Assembly (NCBI GenBank): GCA_025462755.1
Contig: JAOAPF010000193.1
Coordinates: forward strand, 1 to 42,162
Reading direction: 5' to 3'
Source of the DNA: Edaphobacter sp.
GTDB lineage: Bacteria > Acidobacteriota > Terriglobia > Terriglobales > Acidobacteriaceae
Length of the DNA stretch: 42,162 nt
The notes under the pieces were generated by a model. That model did not search any database. It was not told the origin of the DNA and saw nothing but the letters and a program-made list of their open reading frames with translations. A program made the position numbers and the translations under genes. Positions 35,792 to 42,162 of this stretch are shown here, one piece after another (position 1 is the stretch's first letter; the number at the start of each line of letters is the position of its first letter).

Positions 35792-36562
35792 CTAAGCGAA
35801 GCGCAACAAAAGGCAGGTTACGTTGTCTTCTCCGCCCTGCGCCTTGGCTGATTCAATCATCTGCTTGCACGTTTCGGCTAGCTCCCTTCCCGCGGAAACA
35901 CAATTCGCAATCTCCTCGGCCTGCGCGTAGCGCGTGAGGCCGTCAGTAGTCAGCAGCACCACATCGCCTGACTGCAGATCGGCCACGAATAGATCGGGCC
36001 TCACAGTCTCAGCAGCGCCGATAGCTCGTGTGATCAACGCCCGCAATGGGGAGGTATCGCCCGACAGCGGCTCCGCCAGCCCTTGGCGCACCTGTTCTTC
36101 AACATAGGAATGGTCATGGGTGATCTGGACGCACCCGCCATCCCTCAGAAAGTAGGCACGGCTATCGCCCACATTTCCTACTATGAGACGGCGACCGTCG
36201 ACGCATGCTGTCACCAGCGTCGTTCCCATTCCGTGCAGAACCTCCCTTTCTCGCGACAGGCTCCATACCGACTCATTCGTTATCTCGATCGCGCGATGGA
36301 GCCGCTCCTCCGCCGGCACATCTAGAGAGCCGAGCTCGCCGTACAGTAACATAAGTTTTTCGACAGCGATCCTGCTCGCCACTTCACCAGCAGCCATTCC
36401 ACCCATGCCATCGCAGACAACAAAAATGTTCGACGCAAGATCGTAGCCGAAGCTGTCTTCATTGTTAGGACGCCTGCACCCCGCGTCGGACATTGCCGCC
36501 ACCTCGACCACCAGCTCCGTTTGATGCTCCATTGCTCCTGTCTCTTGGTCGGTTGGTTTCAT
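35792..36562 (-). CDS. PP2C-type Ser/Thr protein phosphatase
   Basis: This 256-residue protein has the PP2C metal-binding motifs: SDAGCRRPNNEDSFGY (about residues 25-40, with Glu35 and Asp36), VVCDGMGGMAAGEVAS (48-63), HGMGTTLVTA, GNVGDSRAYFLRDG, LLTTDGLTRY and GGEDNVT near the C-terminus. It removes phosphate from Ser/Thr in the cytoplasm and is soluble. It is the third gene of an operon with the Ser/Thr kinase and the secreted TPR-like protein, with 37 bases after the latter's stop. In several T6SSs a kinase/PP2C pair (PpkA/PppA) sets activity by phosphorylating FHA or TssL proteins. Its place about 1.5 kb from tssM suggests a similar role here, although no FHA protein was found. An alternative start is Met11. 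Confidence 0.93.
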   Translation of the reverse strand: MKPTDQETGAMEHQTELVVEVAAMSDAGCRRPNNEDSFGYDLASNIFVVCDGMGGMAAGEVASRIAVEKLMLLYGELGSLDVPAEERLHRAIEITNESVWSLSREREVLHGMGTTLVTACVDGRRLIVGNVGDSRAYFLRDGGCVQITHDHSYVEEQVRQGLAEPLSGDTSPLRALITRAIGAAETVRPDLFVADLQSGDVVLLTTDGLTRYAQAEEIANCVSAGRELAETCKQMIESAKAQGGEDNVTCLLLRFA

Positions 36563-36599
36563 TGAGACCCAATCTGCTCCGCATCTTCGTTATGCCGCG

Positions 36600-37856
36600 T
36601 CATTGCTGGTTGCCGCTCTTCTTCCACTCAGTCAGAATCCTCGGGGAGACTTCATTTTCGATGGGCCTGTAGCTCTCCTGCTGCGCGAGTGCAAACTCCT
36701 GTTGCGCGTTCTGTCGCAAACTCTCCTGCTTCCCTTTGTCTCCGGGACCCGCAAGAATCGCCTCTGACAAAAATGTTGCCCCAAGATAGAAGTGAGCTGC
36801 ACCTTTGCTCCGCACACCTCCGGCGCGGAGGTAAAGCGCAATCGCATCATTCGCCTCGATAAAATGAGAGGAGTAGAAGCTCTCAATGCCTCCCGTCAGC
36901 ATATCCTCCAATGCTTTTGGATCGCCGCGCAGCTTATTGAGAATTCGTTCCTTTCCAGCAAGCGCCTCCGACTGCCGCCCGTCGATCGCCAGCACGCGAG
37001 TGAATCGGGCCAGCGCAGTCTGATCATCGCCTCTGGCCTCGGCCGCACGAGCTTCGGCAAGCGCTCTCTTTTCATTCGCTGTATTGTCGATCTGTGCCGT
37101 CACAGCTTTGCCTTTCTTCGCATCGGCCTGCGCAGGCACAGCCGGCTGCGCTGCCGGTGGAGGCGGGGCATTCAGTAGCGTCTCCAGATGGTGCTGCCTT
37201 TGCGGAATGCTGCCCGGTCCATTCGGATTGATCGCAGTGGCAAAACTGTACTTCTGCTGCGCGGCCTTGTAATCACCGCTCTGCTCCAGCGCCTCCGCCT
37301 GCGCTAAAGTCGCGTTGTAGATCCTAATATTGTTGAGCATCTGCGCGGCGTCAGGCTTGAGATTTTCAGTCGTGACAGAATTGGCCTGAATAACGGCCTG
37401 TGCGAAGTCGCCCCGCTCGTACGACAATTGGGCAGCATGCAGTGCCTGGCGGCTCAGGTCATCCGGGCTTGGCGCCCCACTCTGTTGCGCCCGCGCCTGC
37501 GTAATTAGACGCTGCGCTTCATCGCGTAACGGGCCGAACTCGATCTTGCTCAGGTCGCGAATGGCTCCCCTATAGTCCTTGTTCTGCAGTTCGAACCGTC
37601 CAGTCCCCAGGTCTGCTTGGTACTGCTTCAGATGGTCTGCGACATACGAGCGGGCACTATCGCATTTCTTTCCATACTTCTTTGGATCAAGCGCAGCCGC
37701 CTCACAGATGTAATTCACGCCATGCTCCATGTCCTTCTTCGCCTTTGCCTCTTTGTACTGCGCATTTAGCTGATCGGCTCGCTCCTCTGCCGAAGCGGTC
37801 TGCAGGATCAGCATCGCACCTGCGAGCACCAAGACATAACGAACTGCTTTGTTCAT
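36600..37856 (-). CDS. Secreted TPR-like protein of the kinase operon
   Basis: This 418-residue protein begins with a signal peptide (MNKAVRYVLVLAGAMLILQTASAEE in outline: KAVRYVLVLAGAMLI, cleavage after ASA). The rest is alpha-helical with TPR-like repeats: AAQLSYERGDFAQAVIQAN (about 141-159), ALEQSGDYKAAQQKYSFATA (split; about 190-209) and AEARGDDQTALARFTRVLAID (split; about 272-292). A Pro/Ala linker lies near 230-245. The start overlaps the kinase stop as ATGA (37853-37856), so the two are coupled. It probably acts in the periplasm as a protein-binding scaffold, perhaps for the kinase's extracytoplasmic domain. No catalytic motif is visible and I cannot assign a specific function. Confidence 0.8.
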   Translation of the reverse strand: MNKAVRYVLVLAGAMLILQTASAEERADQLNAQYKEAKAKKDMEHGVNYICEAAALDPKKYGKKCDSARSYVADHLKQYQADLGTGRFELQNKDYRGAIRDLSKIEFGPLRDEAQRLITQARAQQSGAPSPDDLSRQALHAAQLSYERGDFAQAVIQANSVTTENLKPDAAQMLNNIRIYNATLAQAEALEQSGDYKAAQQKYSFATAINPNGPGSIPQRQHHLETLLNAPPPPAAQPAVPAQADAKKGKAVTAQIDNTANEKRALAEARAAEARGDDQTALARFTRVLAIDGRQSEALAGKERILNKLRGDPKALEDMLTGGIESFYSSHFIEANDAIALYLRAGGVRSKGAAHFYLGATFLSEAILAGPGDKGKQESLRQNAQQEFALAQQESYRPIENEVSPRILTEWKKSGNQQ

Positions 37857-40800
37857 CGTTGCTCTCCCGCAAGAAGTTGCTTTACATCCGGCTCATCGAA
37901 GGTCGCCGCGCAAAGGTGCTGCTCCAATGTGATCTCACAACTCTTCACTTGCTGCTTGTTGTCAGGACCGGCAAAGGTGATATCGTAGTGGCCTGTCGGA
38001 AGCGACTCAAGGCGCATCGGTGTGACATGTTCGCCAGTCTGTTCCTCAAGACGCCTTCCACCCTCGCCGGTGATCTTCAGGACCCTCGCCCACGGTGATG
38101 CGTTCACATTAATATAAGTTCGTATTACCGCAGGCAGCGGCGCGGAAGCCACGGGCTGGGGCACTCTTCGCATCCACCAAACTCCTCCCGCGAGACTCAA
38201 ACCGACCGCGCCCACAGTGGCATACACTCCCGCTTTGCTTCGTTCTTTGACGATGATGGCGTGCGCCTTAGTGCGCGTCTTCATCCCGGCCGCCTCCGCC
38301 GCCTCTTTCACCAATCGTTCCCAGGTCTCAACGATCTGTTCCCCGGCATGCCCAGAGGCATGTCCGGCTTCTCCCAACTCACTGACAGCTACTCGTGGGT
38401 CCCCACGTAGCAACGCTCGTCGTGCGGCATCGATAGACGTATTAAGTAACGCGTTCGCCATCATCTTCCGCTGCTGTGTGCACGTCTTAACCGCAGTCTC
38501 CAACTCGCCGGAGTCGCCATACGCGCGCCTAACATGATCGAGCGCCTCCATACAGTCATCAAGCTTGCCAGCCGCCAACGCCCGGTCGCTCTGTGTAACG
38601 GCGTCCCGAATCGCCTTGGATATCTCGATACGATGCGCCAGCACATCTTTGAGCGCGGCAATCTCATCCTGGGCCAGCAGCTCCTCCGGCTGCTCGTTCA
38701 GCAGCAGCTGCGCGGCTTCAGGATCGGTCTCAGCCATGTCACGAGCCCGTAGCAAAAGCTGCGCGGCTCGCTGCGAAGTCTCTCGGAAACCCTGCTTCGC
38801 CTCTTCGAGCAGTTGCCGAATCGACAAGTCGTCGCTGGCCGTCGCGATTGGTTCCAGCATCGAGATCGCCTCTCCGAACCGACGCGCATACAGTAGTTGC
38901 TGTGCCCCTTCTCGCAACTCCGCATGCCGTCGCCGCTGAACCGCTAGTTGCTGCTCGCCGCGTGCAAACGAAAGGAGTAATTCAAGTTCTTCTGCGCCGC
39001 TTGCATCGAGCGGAGCCGTTTCGAGCACGCGAATCGCCTCCTCGAAGCGGCCCGCAGCGATCTCGGTATGAGCCAGGTGCAGGCATTCCGCACGTGCTTC
39101 ATCCTGTTGCATCCGCCGCAGATATTCCTCAAGACGCGACCGCAGCCCCAGCAGGACGTTGTCTCCCGGAACCTGTTGCAGCCCATCATCTACAAGCGTC
39201 ATCGCCCGGTGAGGTTCTTCGTAAAACAGCTCTTGCGCGTTGCGAGCGATCGATCGAACGAGCTCTAGCTCCTTGAAATCCCGCTTCTTTTTTTCGATCT
39301 CGGCCTTCATCCGAAGCAGAGTCGCTTCCGATGGCAGCTTCTCCAGCACACGGTTCACTTGGTCGAGCGCGCGCTCGAAGTCATCACGATCCAGGCAGTC
39401 CTGGATTGTGATGACGATCTGCTCCATCAGTCTGCGCCGCCTGTCTTTCTCTTGTCGGGCCATCGCATCGAACAACAGCTTCTGCACCTCAGGATGCACC
39501 GGATCAATCTCTGCCGCTTCACGCAGCCGTGTAATTGCTTCGGTGTAGCGGCGTACGCTGTACTCCTCCTGTGCACTCTTCAGCAGGCTGTTGATCATGC
39601 TCTCCTGGTTCCTTCGCTCCACTTCGCGAAGTAGTACGGCGTAGGCACTGCGCAAGTCGGTGCTCTTGCCATCCAGCCGCATCGCCTCTCCAAGAAATTC
39701 TTGTGCCTTTGTCAGGTCTCCTCGTCCCCTGGCTCTAGTGGCCTGCTGCAACAGCGCTCGCGCGCGATCTTGCCTCTCTTTGTTGTCCTGCGCATCTTCG
39801 AGCTTCGCCACCAGCCCCAGTGTGTTCTCTGGGTCAAGGGCTACCGCCTGCCGGAAGAAAGTCACGGCATCGTCAAAACGCTGCGCCGAAAGTGCCTCCT
39901 CTGCCTGCTCGACAATCTGTCGAAGCTGTTCGTTCCGCTGTAGCTGGCTTAGCCTCTCCTGCACCTCGCGCATCATCCGTTGTACGTCGGTATTCCGGGG
40001 ATCGATCCGCTGTACCTTCAACAACAGCGTTCTTGCACTGGCAAACTCGCTCTCCGCGGTCAAACGACGTGCCGAGTCTAGCAGCTCCTCAACACCCTCT
40101 TTCTTTAGCGCATCGCCGATCTCCTGCAGATCGAATGCCATCTCTTCCGCAGTTGCGTAGCGATCTTCAACACGCTTCGCCAGCGCTCGTTCCACTACGG
40201 CGGTCAGCGGCTCCGGTACGTTGGAGACAAAGTTCCGTAGCGGCGCGAACGGCTCGTGAATCATCTTATACAGTGCCGAGACATCCGGCCCTTTGAACGG
40301 CAGCTCACCCGTGATCATCTCGTACAACATCACACCCACTGACCACAGGTCTGCGCGCCCATCGCACATCTCACCCTTCAGCCGCTCAGGAGCGAGGTAG
40401 TGGAACGATCCGATCAGTGCATTCGTCTTTGTCAAACGGGTCGACTGATCGTCCAGTAACGCGATTCCAAAATCGACGATCTTCGTTCGCCCGTCGGGCT
40501 GCAGGATCACATTGGCTGGCTTCACATCACGGTGCAGGACACCATGTTGATGCGCATATCCCAGCCCCGCACAGAGCTGCTCAATCACTGAAAGGGTCTC
40601 CAGCAGCGCCAGCCTGCGGCCAGACCGCAGAATCTTTTCAAGCGACTCTCCGGCAACGAACTCCATCGCGATGAACGGATTACCCTCGTGCTCGCCCACC
40701 TCATAGACCGTGACGATATTTGGATGGCTTAGAATGCCCGACCGCGCCTCGACGTAAAAGCGCTGGCGAAGCTCAGGAGTGACCTCCGTAAGTGTCTTGA

Positions 40801-40939
40801 TTGCAACATCGCGGCCGATGAGCTTGTCCTCTCCGCGGTACACGACACCCATGCCCCCGCGCCCAAGCTCGCCGACCACGTCGTATCGGCCAATCCGGGT
40901 TATCGTCGCGCCCGGTGTCCGGTCATTGCTTATCGTCAT
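37853..40939 (-). CDS. Membrane-anchored Ser/Thr kinase with TPR-like region and PEGA-like C-terminus
   Basis: I chose the ATG at 40937-40939 (GAGAGGG five bases upstream; a GTG lies two codons earlier), giving 1028 residues. The kinase domain spans about 18-280: GELGRGGMGVVY (23-34), Lys48 in VAIK, HRDVKPAN (136-143), DFG (156-158) and APE (183-185), so it should be active. From about 285 to 900 it is a long helical region with TPR-like repeats (for example RFDDAVTFFRQAVALDPEN, RYTEAITRLREAAEIDPVH). One membrane span lies near 930-948, followed by a small beta domain (VNASPWARVLKI, LPTGHYDITFAGP) like PEGA domains, outside the membrane. It heads an operon with a secreted TPR-like protein and a PP2C phosphatase. 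It may act on the T6SS, but that is inference from distance. Confidence 0.93.
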   Translation of the reverse strand: MTISNDRTPGATITRIGRYDVVGELGRGGMGVVYRGEDKLIGRDVAIKTLTEVTPELRQRFYVEARSGILSHPNIVTVYEVGEHEGNPFIAMEFVAGESLEKILRSGRRLALLETLSVIEQLCAGLGYAHQHGVLHRDVKPANVILQPDGRTKIVDFGIALLDDQSTRLTKTNALIGSFHYLAPERLKGEMCDGRADLWSVGVMLYEMITGELPFKGPDVSALYKMIHEPFAPLRNFVSNVPEPLTAVVERALAKRVEDRYATAEEMAFDLQEIGDALKKEGVEELLDSARRLTAESEFASARTLLLKVQRIDPRNTDVQRMMREVQERLSQLQRNEQLRQIVEQAEEALSAQRFDDAVTFFRQAVALDPENTLGLVAKLEDAQDNKERQDRARALLQQATRARGRGDLTKAQEFLGEAMRLDGKSTDLRSAYAVLLREVERRNQESMINSLLKSAQEEYSVRRYTEAITRLREAAEIDPVHPEVQKLLFDAMARQEKDRRRRLMEQIVITIQDCLDRDDFERALDQVNRVLEKLPSEATLLRMKAEIEKKKRDFKELELVRSIARNAQELFYEEPHRAMTLVDDGLQQVPGDNVLLGLRSRLEEYLRRMQQDEARAECLHLAHTEIAAGRFEEAIRVLETAPLDASGAEELELLLSFARGEQQLAVQRRRHAELREGAQQLLYARRFGEAISMLEPIATASDDLSIRQLLEEAKQGFRETSQRAAQLLLRARDMAETDPEAAQLLLNEQPEELLAQDEIAALKDVLAHRIEISKAIRDAVTQSDRALAAGKLDDCMEALDHVRRAYGDSGELETAVKTCTQQRKMMANALLNTSIDAARRALLRGDPRVAVSELGEAGHASGHAGEQIVETWERLVKEAAEAAGMKTRTKAHAIIVKERSKAGVYATVGAVGLSLAGGVWWMRRVPQPVASAPLPAVIRTYINVNASPWARVLKITGEGGRRLEEQTGEHVTPMRLESLPTGHYDITFAGPDNKQQVKSCEITLEQHLCAATFDEPDVKQLLAGEQR

Positions 40940-41089
40940 CCACACCCTCTCGAGATCATTAGCCTACAGAGCTGTGCGGCTCCACTGATGACTAATGACT
41001 AAGACACGAAAGCGGTTTTTTTATTTCCACAGGCTGCAAGAAGATCACGGAGCGCCATTGCGCGAAGGAGTGGGGCGTCCGTTCCATCC

Positions 41090-41431
41090 CTTAGGCATGA
41101 TTGGGCTGTATGGCGTGATTGCCTACTCAGTGAGCCAACGAATGCGTGAGCTCGGAATACGCTTGGCGCTGGGTGCGCAACGTGCCGGCATCATGCGGAT
41201 GATCCTGAAAGAGGCTTCGTTGCTGCTGGGTGTGGAACTGTTTGCGGAATTGCAGGTTCGATTGCGGTCGCAAGATTTTTGCGGAGCCTACTATTTGATG
41301 TGAGCTCGTGGGACTTGCCAATTCTGTGCTATGTAGTGGCGGTCCTGTTCGTGTTCGGTATGCTGGCCAGTTGGGTACCTGCGCAACGTGCAGCTTCGAT
41401 AGAACCGATGGAGGCGCTCCGCGCAGAGTGA
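41090..41431 (+). pseudogene. C-terminal remnant of an ADOP/MacB-type permease
   Basis: The sequence reads MIGLYGVIAYSVSQRMRELGIRLALGAQRAGIMRMIL (in parts: GLYGVIAYSVSQRMREL, GIRLALGAQRAGIMRMIL), the FtsX-like permease motif of the acidobacterial duplicated orphan permeases. A degenerate middle follows, with a stop at 41300-41302. In another frame it continues LFDVSSWDLPILCYVV, FGMLASWVPAQRAASIEP and MEALRAE with a stop at 41429-41431, the family C-terminus. The N-terminal bulk (about 700 residues) is missing and at least one frameshift and an internal deletion are present, so it is inactive. Confidence 0.8.
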
Positions 41432-42055
41432 TGCATTTGCCCTGGGGTGCATTACGGCGAATCGTCGCGATGGGTCAGGGATATCGGTATCCGAATAGAC
41501 TCTCTGACCATCGCAATTATTTGTCCGATAACCCGGAGGTGGACTCTAGCTATGCTCCCTAAAATACTTAGCTGAAGGCGGATTGAGGGGTCGGGTAGGT
41601 CTTGCATATCGAGAGTAAACCTGCCGAACCGGCGAATCTGCTCTGTCATATGAGGAGAGTTGGAGGCGACCAGTTCTGGGATGAAGGGAGCGCGGGATGG
41701 CCGTCTCTGGCCATGTCGGCGATCGCTGCGCGGTGTTTGCGACCAGGCTTGCGTATTTCAGATGCTTTTCCTGCTCAACAGGATCGCCGCAACCGGCGGA
41801 TTTAAGCAAAATAGCCGGTCGTGCAAGCGGTGAGATCGTCGAGAGATCACCAAACGCGCACCTGCCGCACAGCCGGTGGTCTCCTGACCATTATTTACAC
41901 GTATCCCGAACTTACCCGATTGCTCTACCGCTGGCAATAGGTTTAGGCAACGGAATCTTACCGTACGATTTTTGACGTTTGGTGTAATGGGATGGTCCGT
42001 CGCCTTGCCGGATCAGTTGTGGAACGATTTTAAGACGAGCGAAGGAGGCTCTCCC
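41432..42055. other. Intergenic region, no gene recognised
   Basis: No gene is supported here. A minus-strand frame at 41546-41809 (containing GDPVEQEKHLKYASLVANTAQ in part) has no ribosome binding site and matches nothing I know. The last 90 bases probably belong to the left end of the IS110-type element that follows. Confidence 0.4.
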
Positions 42056-42162
42056 ATGACAACGCACATTTGCGGCATCGATATAGGAAAGACCGTTTTT
42101 CACTTGGTTGGCCTGAGCAAGGAAGGTTACATCATCGTCAAAAAGCGCTTCACTCGCAAGCA
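42056..42162 (+). CDS. IS110-family transposase, 5' part cut by the window edge
   Basis: The ATG at 42056 is preceded by GAAGGAGG seven to eight bases upstream. The visible 35 codons begin MTTHICGIDIGKTVFHLVGL, the N-terminal pattern of IS110-type DEDD transposases, whose first catalytic Asp lies in GIDIGK. The frame is open to the window end, so whether the gene is intact cannot be told. Confidence 0.8.
   Translation, partial: MTTHICGIDIGKTVFHLVGLSKEGYIIVKKRFTRK

Noticed and set aside
35749..35796. Stem with CTTAGCT/AGCTAAG arms at the end of the PP2C gene
   Set aside because: Only seven pairs with a long mismatched loop, overlapping the stop codon and with no T-run; too weak to call a terminator.

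Overview
The window looks like chromosomal DNA from an Acidobacteriota species, probably of the Terriglobales (Acidobacteriaceae) group. The grounds are the moderately high GC content, a remnant of the duplicated-orphan-permease (ADOP/MacB-like) family that is abundant in that phylum, and the style of the Ser/Thr kinase and TPR proteins. This assignment is inference; there is no rRNA or other phylogenetic marker here.

The core (about 6.8-34.3 kb) is a type VI secretion system (T6SS) locus in two divergent halves. The minus-strand operon starts at about 20.35 kb and reads tssB-tssC-hcp-tagJ(impE)-tssA-tssE-tssF-tssG-clpV(tssH)-vgrG. Genes are tightly packed with 1-4 nt stop/start overlaps at several junctions. 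The plus-strand half carries tssK1, tssK2, tssK3, tssL and tssM. No tssJ, PAAR or FHA gene was found in the window.

The plus-strand half is unusual. It has three intact tssK genes plus the decayed C-terminal end of a fourth. The arrangement [tssK-A (+), Pro/Ser-rich tail-anchored protein (-), tssK-B (+)] occurs twice: at 20.7-24.0 kb, where the tail-anchored gene is a remnant, and at 26.9-30.2 kb, where tssK-A is a remnant. I read this as a segmental duplication followed by reciprocal loss. The surviving tail-anchored protein (27277..28545) carries about six copies of a short motif close to G-[ED]-F-T-x-[LM]-F and I cannot assign it to a known family. Between the two copies are insertion-sequence debris (IS21-like ends, a broken IS1380-type transposase, an IS1182-like fragment) and a gene for a YopT-like (peptidase C58-like) cysteine protease with visible Cys, His and Asp motifs. 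That gene is the best effector candidate in the window.

Right of tssM lie a broken ISAzo13-family element with 17-bp perfect inverted repeats, and then a minus-strand operon of a membrane-anchored Ser/Thr kinase with a TPR-like region and PEGA-like C-terminus, a secreted TPR-like protein and a PP2C phosphatase. This kinase/phosphatase pair is a plausible post-translational controller of the T6SS. The right end (41.0-42.16 kb) has an ADOP permease remnant and the start of an IS110-family transposase cut by the window edge.

Left of the T6SS are an IS21-like repeat end (1-300), a coupled pair encoding a multi-span membrane protein and a secreted, membrane-anchored Met/His-rich protein, a TPR pseudogene broken by one nonsense codon, a Bcr/CflA-type drug efflux transporter, and about 1.1 kb with no convincing gene.
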